Source of the DNA: Auanema rhodensis
Lineage: Eukaryota; Nematoda; Chromadorea; Rhabditida; Rhabditidae
Assembly (NCBI GenBank): GCA_964057225.1
Contig: OZ059900.1
Coordinates: forward strand, 24,071,638-24,135,637
Length of the DNA stretch: 64,000 bases
Direction: 5' to 3'
In this document: positions 1 through 11,970 of the stretch, piece after piece
Layout: every line of letters begins with the position of its first letter
Numbering within the stretch: the first letter of the stretch is position 1
Position numbers and translations under genes: made by a program
Notes under the pieces: model-generated
Seen by the model: only the letters and a program-made list of their open reading frames with translations
What the model was told of the DNA's origin: nothing
Databases searched by the model: none

Positions 1-33
1 ATTTTATTATGCTGGAAAACCAGTTTTTGGAAA

Positions 34-50
34 TTTCGCTGTAAACAAGG
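34..50 (+). other. CENP-B-box-like motif, one per unit
   Basis: Bases 34-50 read TTTCGCTGTAAACAAGG. The mammalian CENP-B box core is NTTCGNNNNANNCGGGN. The TTCG, the central A, the C and the last G of the core match (7 of 9 core bases), while two core G's are A. The motif recurs at the same place in essentially every unit. Exceptions seen are the unit at 6499 (C to T at 6535, destroying TTCG) and the unit at 15733 (C to T at 15778). D-type units carry an additional TTCG just upstream because of C29. With this base composition a 7/9 match somewhere in 342 bp is not very improbable, so binding of a CENP-B-like protein is only a possibility. Confidence 0.35.
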
Positions 51-173
51 TTTTGACTTACGATTTCATGTGTTCAAACTCATGCAATGTCAATGAAACC
101 TAGCTCAAAATTGTTCGTACAACGTCTAGTTCCACTTTCACGACAAAAAAACAGGGGTTAGAAAATTAAGGAA

Positions 174-210
174 ATTAGCATATTCTGAGGGCACGCCCCT
201 TATGGCTAAT
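174..210. other. Compound dyad / possible hairpin around the GC-rich island
   Basis: In the reference unit ATTAGC (174-179) is the exact inverse complement of GCTAAT (205-210). Inside it AT/AT (180-181, 202-203) can also pair with a one-base bulge at 204, and AGGG (188-191) pairs with CCCT (197-200) around a five-base loop. This is the only GC-rich stretch of the unit and recurs in all 187 units. A few units carry changes in it: T201C in units at 2053, 2737 and 3421; T207C in units at 50611 and 52321; and a paired A188G plus C192T change in four units near 25.6-29.7 kb. No protein site or transcript is identifiable. Confidence 0.5.
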
Positions 211-217
211 ATTGATT

Positions 218-227
218 AAATCGATTT
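218..227. other. 10-bp perfect palindrome AAATCGATTT, one per unit
   Basis: AAATCGATTT is its own reverse complement, contains the ClaI hexamer and one CpG, and lies just after the dyad. It is present in nearly all units. It is broken by T to A in the units at 41034 and 42402, which share the change because they belong to the same duplicated block. Short palindromes are common in AT-rich DNA, so this is recorded as a landmark and not as a proven protein site. Confidence 0.6.
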
Positions 228-3200
228 TTGTTCATATGAGTCGTCAAATGCAACGAATTTCAGCGTGTTACATACTAAAATGAAGCATTTTACATGCTGA
301 ACACTAGAAAAATACAAAAACACAGTATTTCCCATGAGAAATATTTTATTATGCTGGAAAACCAGTTTTTGGAAATTTCGCTGTAAACAAGGTTTTGACT
401 TACGATTTCATGTGTTCAAACTCATGCAATGTCAATGAAACCTAGCTCAAAATTGTTCGTACAACGTCTAGTTCCACTTTCACGACAAAAAAACAGGGGT
501 TAGAAAATTAAGGAAATTAGCATATTCTGAGGGCACGCCCCTTATGGCTAATATTGATTAAATCGATTTTTGTTCATATGAGTCGTCAAATGCAACGAAT
601 TTCAGCGTGTTACATACTAAAATGAAGCATTTTACATGCTGAACACTAGAAAAATACAAAAACACAGTATTTCAAATGAGAAATATTTTATTATGCTGGA
701 AAACCAGTTTTTGGAAATTTCGCTGTAAACAAGGTTTTGACTTACGATTTCATGTGTTCAAACTCATGCAATGTCAATGAAACCTAGCTCAAAATTGTTC
801 GTACAACGTCTAGTTCCACTTTCACGACAAAAAAACAGGGGTTAGAAAATTAAGGAAATTAGCATATTCTGAGGGCACGCCCCTTATGGCTAATATTGAT
901 TAAATCGATTTTTGTTCATATGAGTCGTCAAATGCAACGAATTTCAGCGTGTTACAAACTAAAATGAAGCATTTTACATGCTGAACACTAGAAAAATACA
1001 AAAACACAGTATTCCCCATGAGAAATATTTTATTATGCTGGAAAACCAGTTTTTGGAAATTTCGCTGTAAACAAGGTTTTGACTTACGATTTCATGTGTT
1101 CAAACTCATGCAATGTCAATGAAACCTAGCTCAAAAATGTTCGTACAACGTCTAGTTCCACTTTCACGACAAAAAAACAGGGGTTAGAAAATTAAGGAAA
1201 TTAGCATATTCTGAGGGCACGCCCCTTATGGCTAATATTGATTAAATCGATTTTTGTTCATATGAGTCGTCAAATGCAACGAATTTCAGCGTGTTACATA
1301 CTAAAATGAAGCATTTTACATGCTGAACACTAGAAAAATACAAAAACACAGTATTTCCCATGAGAAATATTTTATTATGCTGGAAAACCAGTTTTTGGAA
1401 ATTTCGCTGTAAACAAGGTTTTGACTTACGATTTCATGTGTTCAAACTCATGCAATGTCAATGAAACCTAGCTCAAAATTGTTCGTACAACGTCTAGTTC
1501 CACTTTCACGACAAAAAAACAGGGGTTAGAAAATTAAGGAAATTAGCATATTCTGAGGGCACGCCCCTTATGGCTAATATTGATTAAATCGATTTTTGTT
1601 CATATGAGTCGTCAAATGCAACGAATTTCAGCGTGTTACATACTAAAATGAAGCATTTTACATGCTGAACACTAGAAAAATACAAAAACACAGTATTTCA
1701 AATGAGAAATATTTTATTATGCTGGAAAACCAGTTTTTGGAAATTTCGCTGTAAACAAGGTTTTGACTTACGATTTCATGTGTTCAAACTCATGCAATGT
1801 CAATGAAACCTAGCTCAAAATTGTTCGTACAACGTCTAGTTCCACTTTCACGACAAAAAAACAGGGGTTAGAAAATTAAGGAAATTAGCATATTCTGAGG
1901 GCACGCCCCTTATGGCTAATATTGATTAAATCGATTTTTGTTCATATGAGTCGTCAAATGCAACGAATTTCAGCGTGTTACAAACTAAAATGAAGCATTT
2001 TACATGCTGAACACTAGAAAAATACAAAAACACAGTATTTCCCATGAGAAATATTTTATTATGCTGGAAAACCAGTTTTTGGAAATTTCGCTGTAAACAA
2101 GGTTTTGACTTACGATTTCATGTGTTCAAACTCATGCAATGTCAATGAAACCTAGCTCAAAATTGTTCGTACAACGTCTAGTTCCACTTTCACGACAAAA
2201 AAACAGGGGTTAGAAAATTAAGGAAATTAGCATATTCTGAGGGCACGCCCCTCATGGCTAATATTGATTAAATCGATTTTTGTTCATATGAGTCGTCAAA
2301 TGCAACGAATTTCAGCGTGTTACATACTAAAATGAAGCATTTTACATGCTGAACACTAGAAAAATACAAAAACACAGTATTTCCCATGAGAAATATTTTA
2401 TTATGCTGGAAAACCAGTTTTTGGAAATTTCGCTGTAAACAAGGTTTTGACTTACGATTTCATGTGTTCAAACTCATGCAATGTCAATGAAACCTAGCTC
2501 AAAATTGTTCGTACAACGTCTAGTTCCACTTTCACGACAAAAAAACAGGGGTTAGAAAATTAAGGAAATTAGCATATTCTGAGGGCACGCCCCTTATGGC
2601 TAATATTGATTAAATCGATTTTTGTTCATATGAGTCGTCAAATGCAACGAATTTCAGCGTGTTACAAACTAAAATGAAGCATTTTACATGCTGAACACTA
2701 GAAAAATACAAAAACACAGTGTTTCCCATGAGAAATATTTTATTATGCTGGAAAACCAGTTTTTGGAAATTTCGCTGTAAACAAGGTTTTGACTTACGAT
2801 TTCATGTGTTCAAACTCATGCAATGTCAATGAAACCTAGCTCAAAATTGTTCGTACAACGTCTAGTTCCACTTTCACGACAAAAAAACAGGGGTTAGAAA
2901 ATTAAGGAAATTAGCATATTCTGAGGGCACGCCCCTCATGGCTAATATTGATTAAATCGATTTTTGTTCATATGAGTCGTCAAATGCAACGAATTTCAGC
3001 GTGTTACATACTAAAATGAAGCATTTTACATGCTGAACACTAGAAAAATACAAAAACACAGTATTCCCCATGAGAAATATTTTATTATGCTGGAAAACCA
3101 GTTTTTGGAAATTTCGCTGTAAACAAGGTTTTGACTTACGATTTCATGTGTTCAAACTCATGCAATGTCAATGAAACCTAGCTCAAAATTGTTCGTACAA

Positions 3201-5130
3201 CGTCTAGTTCCACTTTCACGACAAAAAAACAGGGGTTAGAAAATTAAGGAAATTAGCATATTCTGAGGGCACGCCCCTTATGGCTAATATTGATTAAATC
3301 GATTTTTGTTCATATGAGTCGTCAAATGCAACGAATTTCAGCGTGTTACAAACTAAAATGAAGCATTTTACATGCTGAACACTAGAAAAATACAAAAACA
3401 CAGTATTTCCCATGAGAAATATTTTATTATGCTGGAAAACCAGTTTTTGGAAATTTCGCTGTAAACAAGGTTTTGACTTACGATTTCATGTGTTCAAACT
3501 CATGCAATGTCAATGAAACCTAGCTCAAAATTGTTCGTACAACGTCTAGTTCCACTTTCACGACAAAAAAACAGGGGTTAGAAAATTAAGGAAATTAGCA
3601 TATTCTGAGGGCACGCCCCTCATGGCTAATATTGATTAAATCGATTTTTGTTCATATGAGTCGTCAAATGCAACGAATTTCAGCGTGTTACATACTAAAA
3701 TGAAGCATTTTACATGCTGAACACTAGAAAAATACAAAAACACAGTATTCCCCATGAGAAATATTTTATTATGCTGGAAAACCAGTTTTTGGAAATTTCG
3801 CTGTAAACAAGGTTTTGACTTACGATTTCATGTGTTCAAACTCATGCAATGTCAATGAAACCTAGCTCAAAATTGTTCGTACAACGTCTAGTTCCACTTT
3901 CACGACAAAAAAACAGGGGTTAGAAAATTAAGGAAATTAGCATATTCTGAGGGCACGCCCCTTATGGCTAATATTGATTAAATCGATTTTTGTTCATATG
4001 AGTCGTCAAATGCAACGAATTTCAGCGTGTTACATACTAAAATGAAGCATTTTACATGCTGAACACTAGAAAAATACAAAAACACAGTATTTCCCATGAG
4101 AAATATTTTATTATGCTGGAAAACCAGTTTTTGGAAATTTCGCTGTAAACAAGGTTTTGACTTACGATTTCATGTGTTCAAACTCATGCAATGTCAATGA
4201 AACCTAGCTCAAAATTGTTCGTACAACGTCTAGTTCCACTTTCACGACAAAAAAACAGGGGTTAGAAAATTAAGGAAATTAGCATATTCTGAGGGCACGC
4301 CCCTTATGGCTAATATTGATTAAATCGATTTTTGTTCATATGAGTCGTCAAATGCAACGAATTTCAGCGTGTTACATACTAAAATGAAGCATTTTACATG
4401 CTGAACACTAGAAAAATACAAAAACACAGTATTTCCCATGAGAAATATTTTATTATGCTGGAAAACCAGTTTTTGGAAATTTCGCTGTAAACAAGGTTTT
4501 GACTTACGATTTCATGTGTTCAAACTCATGCAATGTCAATGAAACCTAGCTCAAAATTGTTCGTACAACGTCTAGTTCCACTTTCACGACAAAAAAACAG
4601 GGGTTAGAAAATTAAGGAAATTAGCATATTCTGAGGGCACGCCCCTTATGGCTAATATTGATTAAATCGATTTTTGTTCATATGAGTCGTCAAATGCAAC
4701 GAATTTCAGCGTGTTACATACTAAAATGAAGCATTTTACATGCTGAACACTAGAAAAATACAAAAACACAGTATTTCCCATGAGAAATATTTTATCATGC
4801 TGGAAAACCAGTTTTTGGAAATTTCGCTGTAAACAAGGTTTTGACTTACGATTTCATGTGTTCAAACTCATGCAATGTCAATGAAACCTAGCTCAAAATT
4901 GTTTGTACAACGTCTAGTTCCACTTTCACGACAAAAAAACAAGGGTTAGAAAATTAAGGAAATTAGCATATTCTGAGGGCACGCCCCTTATGGCTAATAT
5001 TGATTAAATCGATTTTTGTTCATATGAGTCGTCAAATGCAACGAATTTCAGCGTGTTACATACTAAAATGAAGCATTTTACATGCTGAACACTAGAAAAA
5101 TACAAAAACACAGTATTTCCCATGAGAAAT

Positions 5131-8100
5131 ATTTTATTATGCTGGAAAACCAGTTTTTGGAAATTTCGCTGTAAACAAGGTTTTGACTTACGATTTCATG
5201 TGTTCAAACTCATGCAATGTCAATGAAACCTAGCTCAAAATTGTTTGTACAACGTCTAGTTCCACTTTCACGACAAAAAAACAGGGGTTAGAAAATTAAG
5301 GAAATTAGCATATTCTGAGGGCACGCCCCTTATGGCTAATATTGATTAAATCGATTTTTGTTCATATGAGTCGTCAAATGCAACGAATTTCAGCGTGTTA
5401 CACACTAAAATGAAGCATTTCACATGCTGAACACTAGAAGAATACAAAAACACAGTATTTCCCATGAGAAATATTTTATTATGCTGGAAAACCAGTTTTT
5501 GGAAATTTCGCTGTAAACAAGGTTTTGACTTACGATTTCATGTGTTCAAACTCATGCAATGTCAATGAAACCTAGCTCAAAATTGTTTGTACAACGTCTA
5601 GTTCCACTTTCACGACAAAAAAACAGGGGTTAGAAAATTAAGGAAATTAGCATATTCTGAGGGCACGCCCCTTATGGCTAATATTGATTAAATCGATTTT
5701 TGTTCATATGAGTCGTCAAATGCAACGAATTTCAGCGTGTTACACACTAAAATGAAGCATTTCACATGCTGAACACTAGAAGAATACAAAAACACAGTAT
5801 TTCCCATGAGAAATATTTTATCATGCTGGAAAACCAGTTTTTGGAAATTTCGCTGTAAACAAGGTTTTGACTTACGATTTCATGTGTTCAAACTCATGCA
5901 ATGTCAATGAAACCTAGCTCAAAATTGTTCGTACAACGTCTAGTTCCACTTTCACGACAAAAAAACGGGGGTTAGAAAATTAAGGAAATTAGCATATTCT
6001 GAGGGCACGCCCCTTATGGCTAATATTGATTAAATCGATTTTTGTTCATATGAGTCGTCAAATGCAACGAATTTCAGCGTGTTACACACTAAAATGAAGC
6101 ATTTCACATGCTGAACACTAGAAGAATACAAAAACACAGTATTTCCCATGAGAAATATTTTATTATGCTGGAAAACCAGTTTGTGGAAATTTCGCTGTAA
6201 ACAAGGTTTTGACTTACGATTTCATGTGTTCAAACTCATGCAATGTCAATGAAACCTAGCTCAAAATTGTTCGTACAACGTCTAGTTCCACTTTCACGAC
6301 AAAAAAACAGGGGTTAGAAAATTAAGGAAATTAGCATATTCTGAGGGCACGCCCCTTATGGCTAATATTGATTAAATCGATTTTTGTTCATATGAGTCGT
6401 CAAATGCAACGAATTTCAGCGTGTTACATACTAAAATGAAGCATTTTACATGCTGAACACTAGAAAAATACAAAAACACAGTATTTCCCATGAGAAATAT
6501 TTTATCATGCTGGAAAACCAGTTTTTGGAAATTTTGCTGTAAACAAGGTTTTGACTTACGATTTCATGTGTTCAAACTCATGCAATGTCAATGAAACCTA
6601 GCTCAAAATTGTTTGTACAACGTCTAGTTCCACTTTCACGACAAAAAAACAAGGGTTAGAAAATTAAGGAAATTAGCATATTCTGAGGGCACGCCCCTTA
6701 TGGCTAATATTGATTAAATCGATTTTTGTTCATATGAGTCGTCAAATGCAACGAATTTCAGCGTGTTACATACTAAAATGAAGCATTTTACATGCTGAAC
6801 ACTAGAAAAATACAAAAACACAGTATTTCCCATGAGAAATATTTTATTATGCTGGAAAACCAGTTTTTGGAAATTTCGCTGTAAACAAGGTTTTGACTTA
6901 CGATTTCATGTGTTCAAACTCATGCAATGTCAATGAAACCTAGCTCAAAATTGTTTGTACAACGTCTAGTTCCACTTTCACGACAAAAAAACAGGGGTTA
7001 GAAAATTAAGGAAATTAGCATATTCTGAGGGCACGCCCCTTATGGCTAATATTGATTAAATCGATTTTTGTTCATATGAGTCGTCAAATGCAACGAATTT
7101 CAGCGTGTTACACACTAAAATGAAGCATTTCACATGCTGAACACTAGAAGAATACAAAAACACAGTATTTCCCATGAGAAATATTTTATTATGCTGGAAA
7201 ACCAGTTTTTCGAAATTTCGCTGTAAACAAGGTTTTGACTTACGATTTCATGTGTTCAAACTCATGCAATGTCAATGAAACCTAGCTCAAAATTGTTCGT
7301 ACAACGTCTAGTTCCACTTTCACGACAAAAAAACAAGGGTTAGAAAATTAAGGAAATTAGCATATTCTGAGGGCACGCCCCTTATGGCTAATATTGATTA
7401 AATCGATTTTTGTTCATATGAGTCGTCAAATGCAACGAATTTCAGCGTGTTACATACTAAAATGAAGCATTTTACATGCTGAACACTAGAAAAATACAAA
7501 AACACAGTATTTCCCATGATAAATATTTTATTATGCTGGAAAACCAGTTTTTGGAAATTTCGCTGTAAACAAGGTTTTGACTTACGATTTCATGTGTTCA
7601 AACTCATGCAATGTCAATGAAACCTAGCTCAAAATTGTTCGTACAACGTCTAGTTCCACTTTCACGACAAAAAAACAGGGGTTAGAAAATTAAGGAAATT
7701 AGCATATTCTGAGGGCACGCCCCTTATGGCTAATATTGATTAAATCGATTTTTGTTCATATGAGTCGTCAAATGCAACGAATTTCAGCGTGTTACATACT
7801 AAAATGAAGCATTTTACATGCTGAACACTAGAAGAATACAAAAACACAGTATTTCCCATGAGAAATATTTTATTATGCTGGAAAACCAGTTTGTGGAAAT
7901 TTCGCTGTAAACAAGGTTTTGACTTACGATTTCATGTGTTCAAACTCATGCAATGTCAATGAAACCTAGCTCAAAATTGTTCGTACAACGTCTAGTTCCA
8001 CTTTCACGACAAAAAAACAGGGGTTAGAAAATTAAGGAAATTAGCATATTCTGAGGGCACGCCCCTTATGGCTAATATTGATTAAATCGATTTTTGTTCA

Positions 8101-8550
8101 TATGAGTCGTCAAATGCAACGAATTTCAGCGTGTTACATACTAAAATGAAGCATTTTACATGCTGAACACTAGAAAAATACAAAAACACAGTATTTCCCA
8201 TGAGAAATATTTTATCATGCTGGAAAACCAGTTTTTGGAAATTTCGCTGTAAACAAGGTTTTGACTTACGATTTCATGTGTTCAAACTCATGCAATGTCA
8301 ATGAAACCTAGCTCAAAATTGTTTGTACAACGTCTAGTTCCACTTTCACGACAAAAAAACAAGGGTTAGAAAATTAAGGAAATTAGCATATTCTGAGGGC
8401 ACGCCCCTTATGGCTAATATTGATTAAATCGATTTTTGTTCATATGAGTCGTCAAGTGCAACGAATTTCAGCGTGTTACATACTAAAATGAAGCATTTTA
8501 CATGCTGAACACTAGAAAAATACAAAAACACAGTATTTCCCATGAGAAAT
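5131..8550. repeat. Ten-unit block, copy 1 (3420 bp)
   Basis: Units 16-25 run C', C', a C8/CGGGG hybrid, F, B, C', D, E, F, B, where C' is type C with T116. The block is repeated immediately downstream at a shift of exactly 3420 bp. Shared rare markers include CGGGGG in place of CAGGGG at unit bases 153-158 (units at 5815 and 9235), CATGATAAAT tails (ends of units at 7183 and 10603) and CAAGTGCA (units at 8209 and 11629). The only internal difference I found is T at 6535 against C at 9955. The preceding unit 15 (4789) is a B unit like unit 25 but lacks CAAGTGCA, so the left breakpoint is in or just before unit 15. Confidence 0.92.
6841..8550. repeat. Five-unit higher-order repeat C-D-E-F-B (1710 bp)
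   Basis: Units 21-25 show the order C (C273, C291, G310), D (C29, A154), E (G310), F (G27), B (C8, T116, A154). The same order returns at 10261-11970, at 22224-23932 (one unit is 341 bp) and at 30431-32140, so it is a true higher-order repeat and not chance. Here C carries T116 and the D tail has CATGATAAAT. Derivatives missing one or two members occur between the intact copies. Confidence 0.8.
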
Positions 8551-11500
8551 ATTTTATTATGCTGGAAAACCAGTTTTTGGAAATTTCGCTGTAAACAAGG
8601 TTTTGACTTACGATTTCATGTGTTCAAACTCATGCAATGTCAATGAAACCTAGCTCAAAATTGTTTGTACAACGTCTAGTTCCACTTTCACGACAAAAAA
8701 ACAGGGGTTAGAAAATTAAGGAAATTAGCATATTCTGAGGGCACGCCCCTTATGGCTAATATTGATTAAATCGATTTTTGTTCATATGAGTCGTCAAATG
8801 CAACGAATTTCAGCGTGTTACACACTAAAATGAAGCATTTCACATGCTGAACACTAGAAGAATACAAAAACACAGTATTTCCCATGAGAAATATTTTATT
8901 ATGCTGGAAAACCAGTTTTTGGAAATTTCGCTGTAAACAAGGTTTTGACTTACGATTTCATGTGTTCAAACTCATGCAATGTCAATGAAACCTAGCTCAA
9001 AATTGTTTGTACAACGTCTAGTTCCACTTTCACGACAAAAAAACAGGGGTTAGAAAATTAAGGAAATTAGCATATTCTGAGGGCACGCCCCTTATGGCTA
9101 ATATTGATTAAATCGATTTTTGTTCATATGAGTCGTCAAATGCAACGAATTTCAGCGTGTTACACACTAAAATGAAGCATTTCACATGCTGAACACTAGA
9201 AGAATACAAAAACACAGTATTTCCCATGAGAAATATTTTATCATGCTGGAAAACCAGTTTTTGGAAATTTCGCTGTAAACAAGGTTTTGACTTACGATTT
9301 CATGTGTTCAAACTCATGCAATGTCAATGAAACCTAGCTCAAAATTGTTCGTACAACGTCTAGTTCCACTTTCACGACAAAAAAACGGGGGTTAGAAAAT
9401 TAAGGAAATTAGCATATTCTGAGGGCACGCCCCTTATGGCTAATATTGATTAAATCGATTTTTGTTCATATGAGTCGTCAAATGCAACGAATTTCAGCGT
9501 GTTACACACTAAAATGAAGCATTTCACATGCTGAACACTAGAAGAATACAAAAACACAGTATTTCCCATGAGAAATATTTTATTATGCTGGAAAACCAGT
9601 TTGTGGAAATTTCGCTGTAAACAAGGTTTTGACTTACGATTTCATGTGTTCAAACTCATGCAATGTCAATGAAACCTAGCTCAAAATTGTTCGTACAACG
9701 TCTAGTTCCACTTTCACGACAAAAAAACAGGGGTTAGAAAATTAAGGAAATTAGCATATTCTGAGGGCACGCCCCTTATGGCTAATATTGATTAAATCGA
9801 TTTTTGTTCATATGAGTCGTCAAATGCAACGAATTTCAGCGTGTTACATACTAAAATGAAGCATTTTACATGCTGAACACTAGAAAAATACAAAAACACA
9901 GTATTTCCCATGAGAAATATTTTATCATGCTGGAAAACCAGTTTTTGGAAATTTCGCTGTAAACAAGGTTTTGACTTACGATTTCATGTGTTCAAACTCA
10001 TGCAATGTCAATGAAACCTAGCTCAAAATTGTTTGTACAACGTCTAGTTCCACTTTCACGACAAAAAAACAAGGGTTAGAAAATTAAGGAAATTAGCATA
10101 TTCTGAGGGCACGCCCCTTATGGCTAATATTGATTAAATCGATTTTTGTTCATATGAGTCGTCAAATGCAACGAATTTCAGCGTGTTACATACTAAAATG
10201 AAGCATTTTACATGCTGAACACTAGAAAAATACAAAAACACAGTATTTCCCATGAGAAATATTTTATTATGCTGGAAAACCAGTTTTTGGAAATTTCGCT
10301 GTAAACAAGGTTTTGACTTACGATTTCATGTGTTCAAACTCATGCAATGTCAATGAAACCTAGCTCAAAATTGTTTGTACAACGTCTAGTTCCACTTTCA
10401 CGACAAAAAAACAGGGGTTAGAAAATTAAGGAAATTAGCATATTCTGAGGGCACGCCCCTTATGGCTAATATTGATTAAATCGATTTTTGTTCATATGAG
10501 TCGTCAAATGCAACGAATTTCAGCGTGTTACACACTAAAATGAAGCATTTCACATGCTGAACACTAGAAGAATACAAAAACACAGTATTTCCCATGAGAA
10601 ATATTTTATTATGCTGGAAAACCAGTTTTTCGAAATTTCGCTGTAAACAAGGTTTTGACTTACGATTTCATGTGTTCAAACTCATGCAATGTCAATGAAA
10701 CCTAGCTCAAAATTGTTCGTACAACGTCTAGTTCCACTTTCACGACAAAAAAACAAGGGTTAGAAAATTAAGGAAATTAGCATATTCTGAGGGCACGCCC
10801 CTTATGGCTAATATTGATTAAATCGATTTTTGTTCATATGAGTCGTCAAATGCAACGAATTTCAGCGTGTTACATACTAAAATGAAGCATTTTACATGCT
10901 GAACACTAGAAAAATACAAAAACACAGTATTTCCCATGATAAATATTTTATTATGCTGGAAAACCAGTTTTTGGAAATTTCGCTGTAAACAAGGTTTTGA
11001 CTTACGATTTCATGTGTTCAAACTCATGCAATGTCAATGAAACCTAGCTCAAAATTGTTCGTACAACGTCTAGTTCCACTTTCACGACAAAAAAACAGGG
11101 GTTAGAAAATTAAGGAAATTAGCATATTCTGAGGGCACGCCCCTTATGGCTAATATTGATTAAATCGATTTTTGTTCATATGAGTCGTCAAATGCAACGA
11201 ATTTCAGCGTGTTACATACTAAAATGAAGCATTTTACATGCTGAACACTAGAAGAATACAAAAACACAGTATTTCCCATGAGAAATATTTTATTATGCTG
11301 GAAAACCAGTTTGTGGAAATTTCGCTGTAAACAAGGTTTTGACTTACGATTTCATGTGTTCAAACTCATGCAATGTCAATGAAACCTAGCTCAAAATTGT
11401 TCGTACAACGTCTAGTTCCACTTTCACGACAAAAAAACAGGGGTTAGAAAATTAAGGAAATTAGCATATTCTGAGGGCACGCCCCTTATGGCTAATATTG

Positions 11501-11970
11501 ATTAAATCGATTTTTGTTCATATGAGTCGTCAAATGCAACGAATTTCAGCGTGTTACATACTAAAATGAAGCATTTTACATGCTGAACACTAGAAAAATA
11601 CAAAAACACAGTATTTCCCATGAGAAATATTTTATCATGCTGGAAAACCAGTTTTTGGAAATTTCGCTGTAAACAAGGTTTTGACTTACGATTTCATGTG
11701 TTCAAACTCATGCAATGTCAATGAAACCTAGCTCAAAATTGTTTGTACAACGTCTAGTTCCACTTTCACGACAAAAAAACAAGGGTTAGAAAATTAAGGA
11801 AATTAGCATATTCTGAGGGCACGCCCCTTATGGCTAATATTGATTAAATCGATTTTTGTTCATATGAGTCGTCAAGTGCAACGAATTTCAGCGTGTTACA
11901 TACTAAAATGAAGCATTTTACATGCTGAACACTAGAAAAATACAAAAACACAGTATTTCCCATAAGAAAT
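8551..11970. repeat. Ten-unit block, copy 2 (3420 bp)
   Basis: Units 26-35 repeat units 16-25 in the same order with the same private markers. Apart from the 6535/9955 difference, the copies differ at the right edge: 11964 is A (CATAAG) where 8544 is G (CATGAG). Downstream the match ends: unit 36 (11971) has C116 where unit 26 has T116, and unit 37 is already type D. The near identity of 3.4 kb implies a very recent tandem duplication by unequal exchange, or an assembly duplication. Confidence 0.92.

Larger units (their letters stand above)
1..342. repeat. Reference unit (type A) of the 342-bp satellite
   Basis: This unit serves as the numbering reference. Type A has T8, T27, G29, C116, G154, T273, T291 and A310, with tail ATTTCCCATG at 327-336. 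The other types are: B = C8, T116, A154. C = C273, C291, G310. D = C29 and A154 with C116. E = like A but G310. F = G27. C-type tails (G310) usually precede D heads (C29), and E tails (G310) precede F heads (G27), so linkage runs across the arbitrary unit boundary used here. The unit contains single ClaI (ATCGAT, 220-225) and NdeI (CATATG, 233-238) sites. These are kept in nearly all units, so a 342-bp ladder is expected. ClaI is lost in units 121 and 125 (ATCGAA) and NdeI in the unit at 30089. Confidence 0.95.
1..4788. repeat. Left domain: A-type units 1-14 with 3-unit and 2-unit periodicity
   Basis: All fourteen units are A-like (T8, C116, G154, A310); none of the B, C, D or F markers appears. 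Minor markers show local duplication. Units 1-3 and 4-6 (1-1026 and 1027-2052) share the order: plain tail or near-plain, CAAATG tail (ends of units at 343 and 1369), then A273 (units at 685 and 1711). From 2053 a 684-bp dimer appears: units with T201C and T273 (2053, 2737, 3421) alternate with units carrying A273 (2395, 3079). Units 12-14 (3763-4788) are nearly uniform. No gene or other element lies in this stretch. Confidence 0.85.

Noticed and set aside
1-342. Promoter or terminator elements from AT-rich boxes and the GC-rich hairpin
   Set aside because: TATA-like and T-rich stretches are expected in 66% A+T DNA and there is no gene for them to serve. The dyad is reported only as a structural landmark.
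1-342. Telomere-like repeats within the unit
   Set aside because: No tandem TTAGGG, TTTAGGG or TTAGG runs occur; the single GGGGTTAG at unit bases 154-161 is not repeated in tandem.
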